Of a stretch of 64,000 nt of DNA, positions 26,203 to 35,690 are shown one piece after another. Within the stretch, counting starts at the first letter, position 1. Every line of letters starts with the position of its first letter. The translations under genes and the position numbers were made by a program. This stretch comes from Paenibacillus sp. FSL K6-1096 (GTDB taxonomy: Bacteria; Bacillota; Bacilli; Paenibacillales; Paenibacillaceae): assembly GCF_037977055.1 (NCBI RefSeq), contig NZ_CP150274.1, positions 2,728,001-2,792,000 on the forward strand. The letters run 5' to 3'. The notes beneath the pieces were generated by a model that made no database searches, was not told the DNA's origin, and saw only the letters and a program-made list of their open reading frames with translations.

Positions 26203-28962
26203 ATGACCCGCACTACCGCCCACCTGATCTCACACACCCACTGGGACCGGGAATGGTACATGCCTTATGAGCGTCATCATGTGCTGCTGGCGAAGCTGAT
26301 GAACGAGCTGCTGGACACGCTGGAGAAGGATGAGCGCTACCGCTCCTTCCACCTGGACGGGCAGACCATTATAATCGAAGACTATCTTCAGATTCACCCT
26401 GAGAAAAAAGAGCAGCTGGAGCAGTTCATCCGCGAAGGCCGGATTATCATCGGTCCCTGGTATGTGCTCCAGGATGAATTCCTGACCAGCTCCGAGGCCA
26501 ATGTGCGTAATCTGCTGACCGGCCATCAGGACGCGGCGAAGTATGGTGTGATCTCGAAGCTCGGCTACTTCCCCGACTCCTTCGGCAATATGGGCCAAGC
26601 CCCTCAGCTGCTCCGGCAGGCTGACATTGAGACTGCGGTGTTCGGCCGCGGCGTGAAGCCGACGGGCTTCGATAATATGGTCGGCGAGCTGAACAGCGCC
26701 AGCTATGAATCGCCTTATTCCGAGATGTACTGGCAGTCCCCTGACGGGTCTAAGGTGCTGGGCCTGCTCTTCGCGAACTGGTACAGCAACGGCAATGAGG
26801 TGCCAGCAGATGCAGAGGAGGCCAAGGTCTTCTGGGACAAAAAGTTGGCCGATGCCGGCAAGTACGCCTCCACCCCCGAGCTGCTGTTCATGAACGGCTG
26901 TGACCACCAGCCGGTGCAGCGCGATCTCGCCGATGCGCTGGAGACGGCCCGGGCGCTGTACCCGGATACCGATTTCGTCCACTCCAGCTTCGAGGAGTAT
27001 CTGAAGGCGCTTGCGCCTTCGCTGCCGGAGGATCTGGTCACGGTGAACGGCGAGCTGCGCAGCCAGCATACAGACGGCTGGGGCACGCTGGTGAATACCG
27101 CCTCTGCCCGGGTCTATCTGAAGCAGATGAACCAGCGGGGGCAGACGCTGCTGGAGAAGGGCGCCGAGCCGCTGGCGGCACTCGCTTATCTGGTCAGCGG
27201 GCAGGCTTACCCCCATGCGCTGCTGACCTATGCCTGGAAGACGCTGATGCAGAACCATCCGCATGACAGCATCTGCGGCTGCAGTGTAGACGAGGTCCAC
27301 CGCGAGATGATCAGCCGCTTCGACAAGAGCCGCCATGCCGGTGAGGCTATTATTGAAGACAGCCTGAAAGCGGTCTCCGCACAGATTGGCACCTGGAAGG
27401 TGGCGGCCTGGGGTGACTCTGCGCTGCCGGTGACGGTGTTCAATACTACCGGCTGGGAGCGCAGCGGAACGGTCAGCGTGGAGGTGATCTTCGCGAAGCG
27501 GTACTTCAAGGAAGGCCCGAATCCGGCGGCGATTGCCGAAGCTCTGGATCAGCTTCCGCTTGACTTAGAGAACGGCCGGCTGCTCGATTCGGAAGGGCAG
27601 ACTGTGGCTTGCCGGGCGGAGGATCTGGGCACCCGGTTCGGCTATGAGCTGCCGGACGACCAGTTCCGCAAGCCTTATATGGCCCGGATGGTCCGGCTGA
27701 CCTTCGAGGCTGCGCAGGTGCCGCCGCTTGGGTACAGCACCTACGCCTGGGTAAAAGTGTCGGCGGGTCAATCTGCCGGGGCTGTTACTGAGGGTCCGCT
27801 TAAGCTGCTGGAGCAGGGTATGGAGAATGACTTTCTTGCGGTCCGCATCCGCGAGGATGGCTCTTATGATGTAGCCGACAAGCGCACCGGCACCATCTTT
27901 GGAGCGCTCGGTGTCTATGAGAACTGCGGCGATATCGGCAATGAATACGTGTTCCGCCAGCCGGACGAAGATGTCGCATTGACGACCAAGGGCCTCGCCG
28001 CCCACATCACGCTGGCTGAGCATGAGCCTTACCGCATCACGTATGAAATCGTGCATGAATGGTCCATTCCAGCCTCCGCAGATGCTTCGTTCGAGGATGA
28101 GAAGCGCAGAATGGTGCCGTTCCGGCAGCGCAAGGCCGGACGCTCTACGGAGCTGGCTCCGCTGCGGATCGTGACCCGGCTCAGCCTGGAGGCGAACGGA
28201 ACCGGCGTTCAGGTGTCGGCGGCGTTCAATAATCAGGCCAAGGACCACCGGCTGCGCGTCCTGTTCCCTGCCGGGCTGGCCGCCTCGACGCTGCGGGCTG
28301 ACTCCATCTTCGAGGCTGCCGAACGCGAGATTGAGCCGGCTGCGGACTGGATTAACCCGAGCAACGCCCAGCATCAGCAGGCTTATGTCAGCGTATCGGA
28401 CGGCCATGCCGGACTGCTGGCGGCCAACAAGGGGCTGAACGAATATGAGGTGCTGCGTGACGGCAGCAATACCATTGCTGTCACCCTGCTGCGCAGCGTA
28501 TCGGAGCTGGGCGACTGGGGCGTGTTCCCTACACCGGAGGCCCAGTGCCTGGGCGAGCAGACCGTGGAATTCGCGGTCCGTCCTTTTGCCGGGGATACGG
28601 ACTGGACAGAGGCCTGTGCCTGGGCGTATCAGTACCAGGCGCCCTGGTTCACGGTCCAGACCGGCTGGCAGGAGGGCCATCTCCCTGCCGTCTATCAGCC
28701 GCTGGAATGGCAGGGCCGCACTCTGGCCCTGTCCGCCTTCAAAATGTCCGCAGACCATGAAGACATCATTCTGCGCTGGTTCAATCTTGCCGGCGCCGAG
28801 CAGGAGCTCGCGCTGACGCCGCATTTTCCCGTGGAGGCTGTATATGCCAGTGATATTCTGGAACGGCGGAAGCACCGGGAGGCTATGGATGAGGGCACGC
28901 TCCGCAGTTCCATTGGTCCAGCCCGGATTGTCACCTGCGCCCTGCAAACTGTACCACGCTAA
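26203..28962 (+). CDS. Alpha-mannosidase, glycoside hydrolase family 38 (MngB-like)
   Basis: A 919-residue GH38 enzyme whose catalytic domain starts at the N-terminus. Zinc ligands H13 and D15 lie in H-T-H-W-D-R-E-W-Y, and the nucleophile is D125 in Y-F-P-D-S-F-G-N-M-G. The H-D-S-I-C-G-C-S-V-D-E-V-H motif near residue 355 supplies another ligand. This layout matches the MngB (mannosylglycerate hydrolase) group and not the long form at 16848-20012. ATG 26203 follows GGAGG by seven bases. No signal peptide. It is followed after 27 bases by the GH125 gene, so both are probably one transcript. Confidence 0.92.
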   Translation: MTRTTAHLISHTHWDREWYMPYERHHVLLAKLMNELLDTLEKDERYRSFHLDGQTIIIEDYLQIHPEKKEQLEQFIREGRIIIGPWYVLQDEFLTSSEANVRNLLTGHQDAAKYGVISKLGYFPDSFGNMGQAPQLLRQADIETAVFGRGVKPTGFDNMVGELNSASYESPYSEMYWQSPDGSKVLGLLFANWYSNGNEVPADAEEAKVFWDKKLADAGKYASTPELLFMNGCDHQPVQRDLADALETARALYPDTDFVHSSFEEYLKALAPSLPEDLVTVNGELRSQHTDGWGTLVNTASARVYLKQMNQRGQTLLEKGAEPLAALAYLVSGQAYPHALLTYAWKTLMQNHPHDSICGCSVDEVHREMISRFDKSRHAGEAIIEDSLKAVSAQIGTWKVAAWGDSALPVTVFNTTGWERSGTVSVEVIFAKRYFKEGPNPAAIAEALDQLPLDLENGRLLDSEGQTVACRAEDLGTRFGYELPDDQFRKPYMARMVRLTFEAAQVPPLGYSTYAWVKVSAGQSAGAVTEGPLKLLEQGMENDFLAVRIREDGSYDVADKRTGTIFGALGVYENCGDIGNEYVFRQPDEDVALTTKGLAAHITLAEHEPYRITYEIVHEWSIPASADASFEDEKRRMVPFRQRKAGRSTELAPLRIVTRLSLEANGTGVQVSAAFNNQAKDHRLRVLFPAGLAASTLRADSIFEAAEREIEPAADWINPSNAQHQQAYVSVSDGHAGLLAANKGLNEYEVLRDGSNTIAVTLLRSVSELGDWGVFPTPEAQCLGEQTVEFAVRPFAGDTDWTEACAWAYQYQAPWFTVQTGWQEGHLPAVYQPLEWQGRTLALSAFKMSADHEDIILRWFNLAGAEQELALTPHFPVEAVYASDILERRKHREAMDEGTLRSSIGPARIVTCALQTVPR

Positions 28963-28989
28963 ATTCACTATGCCAGGAGGAGTTACACG

Positions 28990-30270
28990 ATGAACCTGCC
29001 AGCTTCCATTACCGCTTATCTGAACGAGGCCGACGAACGGCTTGCGCACCACCCGAAACTCCAGCAGTTGTTCCACAACTGCTTCCCGAACACACTGGAG
29101 ACCACAACCAAGCTGCTGGAGGACGGCACGACCTTCGTATTCACCGGCGATATCCCGGCCATGTGGCTGCGGGACTCGACGGAGCAGGTGCGGCACTATA
29201 TTCCTTTTGCCAAGCATGACCCTGAATTACAGCGGATTCTCCGCGGCCTGATTGCCCGCCAGATGTTCTATGTGAATATTGATCCTTACACCAATGCCTT
29301 CAATGAAACGGCAAGCGGCCAGCATTACCGGGATACGGATGACTGCAACCTGAACCCGTGGATGTGGGAGCGCAAATATGAGCTGGATTCCCTGTGCTTC
29401 GTTGTGCAGCTGGCTTATATGTACTGGAAGGAAGCGGAGCAGACCGACATCTTCGATGCCGCCTGCTACCAGGCGCTGACCTCCATTGTAAATACTATAG
29501 AGACCGAGCAGCGCCATGGAGAGAAGTCTCCCTACCACTTCATCCGCCAGACGCTGAAGGATACAGAGACGTTGCAGAATGACGGCCGGGGAATGCCGGT
29601 TAACTATACCGGGATGAGCTGGTCGGGCTTCCGCCCGAGCGATGACAGCTGCGAATTCGGCTACAATATTCCTTCCAACATGTTCGCTGTAGTGATTCTG
29701 GGTTATATCCGCGAGATGGCCAGTGAGGTCTATCAGGATGAGCTGCTGGCGTCCCGGGCCGCGAAGCTGCGCAAGGAGATCGACTTCGGCATCCGCACCT
29801 ACGGCATCGTGAACCATCCGAAGTACGGCAGAATTTACGCCTATGAGACGGACGGCTACGGCAATTACTCCTTGATGGACGATGCCGGAACCCCGGGACT
29901 GTTGTCCATTCCTTATATTGGTTATGTGGGCGTGGAGGATGAGATCTATCAGAATACCCGCCGGTTCGCGCTCAGCTTCGACAACCCCTTCTACTTCGAG
30001 GGCAAGTTCGCCAAGGGCATCGGCAGTCCGCATACACCGGGCGGTTATGTGTGGCATATGGCGCTGTCCATGCAGGCGCTGACGGCGGATAATGATGCGG
30101 AGATGAAGGAGCTGATCGATATGCTGATCCGCACCGATGCCGATACCGGCTACATGCATGAGGGCTTCCACCCCGATAACCCGGCCGACTTCTCGCGCGA
30201 ATGGTTCGCCTGGTCCAACAGTCTGTTCGCCACGCTGATCGGCAAGGCGATGGATAAGGGGCTGGTTTAG
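28990..30270 (+). CDS. Exo-alpha-1,6-mannosidase, glycoside hydrolase family 125
   Basis: A 426-residue metal-independent alpha-mannosidase of GH125, an inverting (alpha/alpha)6 barrel enzyme that removes terminal alpha-1,6-mannose. Recognisable family segments are P-A-M-W-L-R-D-S-T-E-Q near residue 55, D-P-Y-T-N-A-F-N-E near 98, W-S-G-F-R-P-S-D-D near 212, and G-G-Y-V-W-H-M-A-L near 350. The partner GH38 removes other alpha links, so the two should strip mannose from N-glycan or mannan fragments together. GGAGG is present nine to ten bases before ATG. No signal peptide, so it is cytoplasmic. A dyad array and terminator follow the gene. Confidence 0.93.
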   Translation: MNLPASITAYLNEADERLAHHPKLQQLFHNCFPNTLETTTKLLEDGTTFVFTGDIPAMWLRDSTEQVRHYIPFAKHDPELQRILRGLIARQMFYVNIDPYTNAFNETASGQHYRDTDDCNLNPWMWERKYELDSLCFVVQLAYMYWKEAEQTDIFDAACYQALTSIVNTIETEQRHGEKSPYHFIRQTLKDTETLQNDGRGMPVNYTGMSWSGFRPSDDSCEFGYNIPSNMFAVVILGYIREMASEVYQDELLASRAAKLRKEIDFGIRTYGIVNHPKYGRIYAYETDGYGNYSLMDDAGTPGLLSIPYIGYVGVEDEIYQNTRRFALSFDNPFYFEGKFAKGIGSPHTPGGYVWHMALSMQALTADNDAEMKELIDMLIRTDADTGYMHEGFHPDNPADFSREWFAWSNSLFATLIGKAMDKGLV

Positions 30271-30329
30271 GGGGCTCGCGGCCTATCCAGTTATTTCTCT
30301 CTCACCGACCAGTTGTATAGGGAGCATTG

Positions 30330-30498
30330 TTGCATATTTTGCAGGATTCTTCTAAAACTGTTACTGATTTGTGGTAGAATGTTGCATTATTTGCACAAAT
30401 TCCATTGCAGGGAGCAAGTTAGCGCTTACTTTGTTGCATTTCGTGCAGGATTTCGGCACAAACCGCTTTTATTGAGCAGTATTGTTGCACCTTTTGCA
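30330..30498 (+). repeat. Array 2: four TTGCA-N5-TGCA dyads at 51-52 bp spacing
   Basis: Dyads lie at 30330-30343, 30382-30395, 30434-30447 and 30485-30498, with centre steps of 52, 52 and 51. Each corresponds in order and flanks to a dyad of array 1 (2883-3051): dyads one, three and four run into GGATT, while dyad two runs into MAAATTCC in both arrays. Linker three to four ends in GAGCAGTATTG here and GGGCAGTATTG there. It begins 60 bases after the GH125 stop. Confidence 0.85.
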
Positions 30499-30562
30499 GG
30501 ATTTCTCTAAAATGGTCCTGGCTGGGGAGCATGGGGCCTATACTTCATCTCTGCGGCACCTC

Positions 30563-30594
30563 TTGTATTCTTTTTTTCGCATATATTTGGCCCA
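30563..30594 (+). repeat. Tail module of array 2
   Basis: TTGTATTCTTTTTTT followed by CGCATATATTTGGCCCA matches the tail of array 1 with two changes in the first half. It lies 64 bases after the last dyad and just before an intrinsic terminator. Confidence 0.75.
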
Positions 30595-30599
30595 CGTAT

Positions 30600-30648
30600 A
30601 ATAAAAAACAAGGACCTGGATAAAACTCACAGTGTCCTTGTTTTTTCA
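30600..30648. terminator. Bidirectional intrinsic terminator
   Basis: ACAAGGAC (30608-30615) pairs with GTCCTTGT (30634-30641). Runs of A before and T after the stem allow termination in both directions. It ends the GH38-GH125 transcript. Confidence 0.8.
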
Positions 30649-30807
30649 TATTGTCAAAGGCCTGTTGATCTTAGCCAAGGTTACATCTTTTATTCCCTGG
30701 AAATCAGTCTTCAATAATGCTTGCTTACAGCCTTCCCCCTCAACCATAGATCACTCATAAAATTGTCCGCCTAAAATATATATGGAAATGGAGTGAGGGG
30801 GCTAATT

Positions 30808-31212
30808 ATGCTAAAGCTGAATAATATCAGTTGTATGTATGCTTTATTATTATTCATTGAATTGCAATTAATGGGGAATGTAAATAGACTGAGTAGGACA
30901 ACTGGTTTAGATTTCGTTTTTACAAATAGATTGGTCTCAATTTTTAATATAATATTTTTTATATTAGGCACGACTTTCTTCGTTTTTTATACCAACAAAC
31001 ATTTTAAAGAATCTAAATTAAATTATTTCACGGCAATTTTGTGGCTGCCATACTTCGCCATTTTCGTATTTGTTTTTACCACAATATGGCCAAATGTGAA
31101 TCCTGCTGAAATGGTTCCTCCAGTGCATGGGCTCCTTGCTATGGGTGCTATGGTTATATATCCTTTTTATATAACTTTTATTAATTTGTTAAGTACTCTT
31201 AAATACAATTAA
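30808..31212 (+). CDS. Small AT-rich integral membrane protein of unknown function
   Basis: I do not recognise this 134-residue protein. Three to four hydrophobic segments are visible (about residues 5-22, 45-62, 72-95 and 107-128); the third ends in W-P-N-V-N-P before the last helix. ATG 30808 has GAGGGGG six to seven bases upstream. The DNA is much richer in A and T than any neighbour, including codon third positions, which suggests recent acquisition. It stands alone between two terminators, with no partner gene to hint at its role. Confidence 0.65.
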   Translation: MLKLNNISCMYALLLFIELQLMGNVNRLSRTTGLDFVFTNRLVSIFNIIFFILGTTFFVFYTNKHFKESKLNYFTAILWLPYFAIFVFVFTTIWPNVNPAEMVPPVHGLLAMGAMVIYPFYITFINLLSTLKYN

Positions 31213-31290
31213 TTTATATAGTGGAACGGCAGCACTCATATGTTCTTTAATAGTTGGAGTAAATCCACCTCCCTTACTTCCTCTAAACAC

Positions 31291-31346
31291 AAAACGGCTG
31301 CGGCTCCCTTGAAGGTTGAACTCAAGGAGGCCGCAGCCGTTTCTTA
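31291..31346 (-). terminator. Strong intrinsic terminator of deoC
   Basis: AAACGGCTGCGG (31292-31303) pairs with CCGCAGCCGTTT (31331-31342), extended by an inner CTCCCTTGA/TCAAGGAG stem with one bulge. On the minus strand GTTTTGTGTTT follows. It also faces the small membrane-protein gene and may serve both directions. Confidence 0.85.
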
Positions 31347-31363
31347 ATCTGGCTTGATTCTGC

Positions 31364-32041
31364 TTAGTAACCGCTCTGGCTCTGCTCGCCCTTCGCGATG
31401 GCTACGCCGCCGCTGGTGCCGATCCGGCTTGCGCCTGCGCCGATCATTACCATCGCATCCTCAGCACTGCGGACACCGCCGGAGGCCTTCACGCCGATCT
31501 CCGGTCCGACCGTTGCCCGCATCAGGGCGATATCTTCCTTCGTCGCACCGCCGGTAGAGAATCCGGTAGAGGTCTTCACGAAGTCTGCGCCCGCTTCGAC
31601 AGCAAGCTTGCAGGCACGGACCTTCTCCTCTTCGGTCAGCAGGCAGGTCTCGATGATCACCTTGGTCAGCGCCTTGCCGCGTGCCGCCTCAACTACAGCC
31701 GCAATATCCCGCTTCACCAGCTCATTGTCCCCGTCCTTCAGCGCGCCGATGTTGATGACCATGTCCACTTCGCCGGCACCGTTGCCAATCGCATCCGCTG
31801 TCTCAAAAGCCTTCGTCTCCGGCGTAGAAGCTCCCAGCGGGAACCCGATCACCGTACACACCTTAACCTCCGGTGTATCCTTCAACACGGCATGGGCGGT
31901 GGAGACCCAGGCCGGATTCACGCAGACCGAGGCGAACTTATAGGCTTTGGCTTCTTCGGCAAGCTTGATAATATCGTCTTTCCGGGCATCTGCCTTCAGC
32001 AGCGTATGGTCGATCATCCCGGATATTGTCGTGTCACTCAT
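31364..32041 (-). CDS. deoC: Deoxyribose-phosphate aldolase
   Basis: A 225-residue class I aldolase barrel that splits 2-deoxyribose 5-phosphate into acetaldehyde and glyceraldehyde 3-phosphate. The Schiff-base lysine is in [10 protein letters not shown] near residue 155, a second essential lysine is in [10 protein letters not shown] near 184, and I-D-H-T-L-L-K opens the protein. Length and motifs match bacterial DeoC. Of two adjacent ATG codons the one at 32041 has the better distance (eight bases) to GGAGG; the frame extends upstream to 32056 but that start lacks a site. No deoxynucleoside genes are adjacent. It is transcribed after the chemotaxis receptor gene, separated by about 95 bases. 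Confidence 0.95.
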   Translation of the reverse strand: MSDTTISGMIDHTLLKADARKDDIIKLAEEAKAYKFASVCVNPAWVSTAHAVLKDTPEVKVCTVIGFPLGASTPETKAFETADAIGNGAGEVDMVINIGALKDGDNELVKRDIAAVVEAARGKALTKVIIETCLLTEEEKVRACKLAVEAGADFVKTSTGFSTGGATKEDIALMRATVGPEIGVKASGGVRSAEDAMVMIGAGASRIGTSGGVAIAKGEQSQSGY

Positions 32042-32136
32042 CATTAATTCCTCCATCTAATCGGTAATGGATTCAGCATCCCTTGTAATCATACCAATAG
32101 TGGGACGCTTTGGAAAGCTGGCGGCCGGAACAGCCC

Positions 32137-33894
32137 CTATACATTCACCTGACGGATGGCCTCCCGCAGCTCGCCGGTACTGGTGCTGATCGTCTGCGAA
32201 GCCTCGTAGACTTCTTGGATTCTCGCCAATTGCAGACGGGTCAGCTCACGGATCTCCCGGGTCTGCTCGGCGGCCTCCCCGGCGATATCCGCCATGCTGC
32301 CCACCGCCGCGGCAACCTCCTCAGAACCGGCGGACAGCTGCTCAGCAGTTGCTGACACATCGATGATCTGTCCGGCTACCTCACGGAAGGCAGTGGCCGC
32401 CTCCATAAGAGAGGCCTCCGCTTCAGCGGACATCCGCACCCCTTCCTGCACCTCAGCAGATGCTCCTGACATCTGCACCCCGATGCTTGCCGAAGCCTGG
32501 CTGATCTGCTGCAGCAGCCCGGTCACCTGCTCGGCGGCTGCTGCGGAGCCTTCCGCCAGCTTGCGCACTTCACCGGCTACGACCGTGAAGCCTCTGCCAT
32601 GCTCGCCTGCACGCGCCGCCTCAATGGAGGCGTTCAGCGCAAGCAGCTTCGTCTGGTCTGCAGACTGCCGGATCGCAGCCAGCGCGCCTTCAATCTCATC
32701 CGTATAGCCTTGCAGCAGCAGCACAGTATCCAGGGTCTCCCCGGTGGATACCGAGATCGACTGCATCTGCTGATTCGTATGGTTCATCGCGGTCTGGGAG
32801 GACAGGACAATGTCCAGCGCCCGGGCTGCGGATTCCGAGACCGCCGCCGAGGACTCCGAGATCCGCGAGATACCCAGCGCCATCTCATTCATGGCGATCG
32901 CACTGCTCTGCGCCCCTTCGGTCTGCGAGTGAGCACCGGCATCAATATCGCTGATTCTGCCGCTGACCGTCTCGCTCATCTGCAGCACATCACCGGCATT
33001 CCTGGTGAAGGTCGCGGAGGAGCTGTAGAGACTGTCGGACGCGGTGGACACCCCGGACACCATTCCCCGCACTCTGGCATTCAGGTCTCCCGACATCTGG
33101 AGCATCGCCTGATAAGCCCTGCCAATCTCATCCCGGGAGGTGACCGGACGGGTACCCAGAATACGGGCAGCCCCGGCAAGGTCCCCTCCGGCCATAGCGC
33201 CTGCGCTCTGCGTAATTGTCTTCAGCGGACGCAGCGACCTGGAGACGAACCAGGCCAGCACCGCGAGCGCACCCAGCGACAAGGCCAGAATAATACTGTA
33301 GAGCGGCAGGCTCTGAATCAGGACATCCCGGGTCAGCGTACTCAGGACCGCAACATCGGTATCAATCCCCAGCGCCCCGACCAGCTTGCCGCCAGTGTCC
33401 TTCATAGGAACAAATGCCGAGATATAATCCCCGTATTCAGGATTCCGGATCAGCGGCGTACTGGCATTCTCACCGGCAAGCACCGACTGCACCGCAGCAG
33501 CGGGCATATCCGTAGCTTCATTGATCCCCGAGGCCAGCGGGTCCCCCTGCGGTCTGCCGTCAATCATCAGCAGCGGCTGGCGGGCTTCATCAATCCGGAC
33601 AAAATACACATAGCGCGCCCCAATCGACTTACGGAACTGGTCCAGCTCATCGCGGAGCGCCCAGTACAGGTCCGACTCCTGCGGATCGGCCAGGAACTGC
33701 TTATAGCGGCCAGGATCTATCTGTGTCACATAGTGGCTGGCGATGCTCATGTTGTAGCTGCTGATCGTGTCTTTGACCGCTGAGCCGGTATTCGCCCATT
33801 GAATGGCGGCGTTGCCCGCTGTAATACATAGAATTACTGCGGTCATAACACAGAGAATACGGGCAATCAATCGGGTCCTGATAAAAGAAAACAT
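32137..33894 (-). CDS. Methyl-accepting chemotaxis protein
   Basis: A 585-residue chemoreceptor. TM1 is at about residues 8-33, an extracellular sensor at about 35-190, TM2 at about 192-215, and a HAMP domain at about 215-270. The cytoplasmic coiled-coil signalling domain follows, with the conserved hairpin tip [16 protein letters not shown] that contacts CheA and CheW. The extracellular part has a single-Cache-like look (Y-V-Y-F-V-R-I-D-E near 95 and P-M-K-D-T-G-G-K near 163). The attractant is unknown and the neighbours give no clue. Confidence 0.92.
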   Translation of the reverse strand: MFSFIRTRLIARILCVMTAVILCITAGNAAIQWANTGSAVKDTISSYNMSIASHYVTQIDPGRYKQFLADPQESDLYWALRDELDQFRKSIGARYVYFVRIDEARQPLLMIDGRPQGDPLASGINEATDMPAAAVQSVLAGENASTPLIRNPEYGDYISAFVPMKDTGGKLVGALGIDTDVAVLSTLTRDVLIQSLPLYSIILALSLGALAVLAWFVSRSLRPLKTITQSAGAMAGGDLAGAARILGTRPVTSRDEIGRAYQAMLQMSGDLNARVRGMVSGVSTASDSLYSSSATFTRNAGDVLQMSETVSGRISDIDAGAHSQTEGAQSSAIAMNEMALGISRISESSAAVSESAARALDIVLSSQTAMNHTNQQMQSISVSTGETLDTVLLLQGYTDEIEGALAAIRQSADQTKLLALNASIEAARAGEHGRGFTVVAGEVRKLAEGSAAAAEQVTGLLQQISQASASIGVQMSGASAEVQEGVRMSAEAEASLMEAATAFREVAGQIIDVSATAEQLSAGSEEVAAAVGSMADIAGEAAEQTREIRELTRLQLARIQEVYEASQTISTSTGELREAIRQVNV

Positions 33895-34044
33895 GGAGGC
33901 CTTCCCTTTCGCGCATTACAATTGCGTGGTTATAGTAGGGCCATCCGAATAAGCAATGACAAATGTCCCTCTCCCGGAAAATTTCGACAAACTTTTTGAA
34001 AATCCTTTTCCAAAGAGGAATTGAATGGTTTAAATTTATATATT

Positions 34045-34088
34045 TAAAAAAGGCTGCTTCTGAAGCCCAATCGCTCCAAAAACAGCCT
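34045..34088 (-). terminator. Intrinsic terminator of aroA
   Basis: On the minus strand AGGCTG (34088-34083) pairs with CAGCCT (34056-34051), with an inner GGAGC/GCTTC stem, and TTTTTT follows. It lies 37 bases past the aroA stop. Confidence 0.75.
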
Positions 34089-34124
34089 ACTGCCAACTGA
34101 ATACAGCTTCTCCCTATTTCCGGT

Positions 34125-35201
34125 CTAACGATACAGGCCCGATGCCTTCACTTCATTGAAGAAGGTGTTGAACTCCTCGATGTTGAGCTGCTGGGCGGCA
34201 TCGGACAAGGCAGTGGCCGGGTCAGGATGCACCTCCACCATAATCCCGTCAGCTCCGGCGGCCAGGGCGGCCTTGGCGCACGGAATCAGAATATCCTTGC
34301 GGCCGGTGGAATGGGTAACATCCACCAGCACCGGCAGATGGCATTCCTGCTTGAGAATCGGCACTGCGGAGATATCCAGCGTATTGCGCGTCGATTTCTC
34401 GTAGGTGCGGATGCCGCGTTCAATCAGCATAATCTCCATATTGCCGCGCGACATAATATATTCGGCCGCATGGACGAATTCATCCAGCGTAGCAGAGAGT
34501 CCGCGCTTCAGCAGCACCGGCTTGTTCACTTCCCCTACCGCCTTGAGCAGCTCGAAGTTATGCATATTCCGCGCGCCGACCTGAATCACATCCACATAAT
34601 CCAGCGCCTCTTCAATATGGCGGGGGTCGACAATCTCGCTGATGGTCAGCAGCCCGTATTCATCCGCCGCTTCACGGAGAATTCTCAGTCCGTCCATCCC
34701 CAGACCCTGGAAATCATACGGGGAGGTACGGGGCTTGAAGGCTCCGCCGCGCATCACCTTCACGCCTGCCTTCTGCAGGGCGGCCGCCACGGTGCGGGTC
34801 TGCAGCTCGCTCTCTACCGAGCACGGCCCGGCCACCATCAGCGACGACAAGCCGCCGACAGTGACTCCCCCCGGAAGGGAGATAACGGTATCCTCGGTAT
34901 GGTTCTTGCGCGCAACCAGCAGGGACTTCTTGTGCTCCGTACTCTGCAGGTCCAGTGAAGCAGAGAAAATCTGCTTGAACAGCGTGCGGATCGTTCCGCT
35001 GGTGAACGGCCCCTTGTTGCTCGCCACCAGCTTCTCCAGCATCGCCTTCTCCCGTTCAGGATCGAACTTCGGCACCCCCTGCTTCTCTTTGAGAACACCA
35101 ATCTCCTGCACAACTCCGGCACGCTCCGAGATCAGCTCCAGCAGCTGGGCGTTAATCTCGTCCAATCTTGTTCTCAGATCCTCTAGCTCCATATTGCTCA
35201 T
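34125..35201 (-). CDS. aroA: Bifunctional chorismate mutase / DAHP synthase
   Basis: A 358-residue fusion. Residues 1 to about 85 form an AroQ-type chorismate mutase ([16 protein letters not shown] at the front). The rest is a type I-beta DAHP synthase barrel, with G-P-C-S-V-E-S near residue 128, [12 protein letters not shown] near 155 and D-V-T-H-S-T-G near 290. It condenses PEP and erythrose 4-phosphate, the entry to aromatic amino acid synthesis; the mutase part serves as regulatory domain in the B. subtilis homolog. ATG 35201 has GGGAG eight bases upstream. A T-box leader lies directly before it. Confidence 0.95.
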   Translation of the reverse strand: MSNMELEDLRTRLDEINAQLLELISERAGVVQEIGVLKEKQGVPKFDPEREKAMLEKLVASNKGPFTSGTIRTLFKQIFSASLDLQSTEHKKSLLVARKNHTEDTVISLPGGVTVGGLSSLMVAGPCSVESELQTRTVAAALQKAGVKVMRGGAFKPRTSPYDFQGLGMDGLRILREAADEYGLLTISEIVDPRHIEEALDYVDVIQVGARNMHNFELLKAVGEVNKPVLLKRGLSATLDEFVHAAEYIMSRGNMEIMLIERGIRTYEKSTRNTLDISAVPILKQECHLPVLVDVTHSTGRKDILIPCAKAALAAGADGIMVEVHPDPATALSDAAQQLNIEEFNTFFNEVKASGLYR

Positions 35202-35248
35202 TCTTGACACTCCCTTGTGTAATTAATGATTAACCCTATAAACGAACG

Positions 35249-35539
35249 CAAAAAGGCCCCCCGCCGCAAGGGACGAGGAGCCGTGGTACCACCCTTATTC
35301 AGAAATGAATCCTGCTGAGATTGCAGCTACAGGCGGCGCACTTATATATGCCTGGGATTCATTCTATCTTCAACCCGTTAACGCAGGGGGCGGGCCGCCC
35401 TACCCATACCTGCTGCAGCAGGATACTTCAGGGGCCGACTCGGAAGTGAACTTCGGCACGCGCGGTTCATGAGGGTGCTCTCAGTCTCCGGCACACCTTC
35501 CCTGTTAAGATCCGCTATACAGTGCTTACTCTCTTCGTC
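35249..35539 (-). promoter_or_regulatory. T-box leader of aroA with Phe (TTC) specifier
   Basis: Read on the minus strand, stem I begins with GACGAAG at 35539 and contains the AGTAA loop. The opposite side reads GTGC-C-GAAG-TTC-A-CTTC, which fits the specifier-loop pattern C-GAA-N-codon-A of known T-boxes, making TTC (35450-35448) the specifier, thus tRNA-Phe. The T-box core AAGGGTGGTACCACGG lies at 35296-35281. A GC-rich terminator ending in five T (to 35250) follows and competes with the antiterminator. Uncharged tRNA-Phe would allow aroA expression. Confidence 0.92.
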
Positions 35540-35690
35540 ATTGTCATTTCATGGTATATCGGTGTATTTCATACACGAGTTTCTGCTATCTTAATCAAAA
35601 AAACGGCCACATGCAAGACCTTACAGCGATGCATTGCAGCATTAATGCGTAATTGTGTTAAATTGGTGAACAGCTTCCTGTTCGCAGGCT

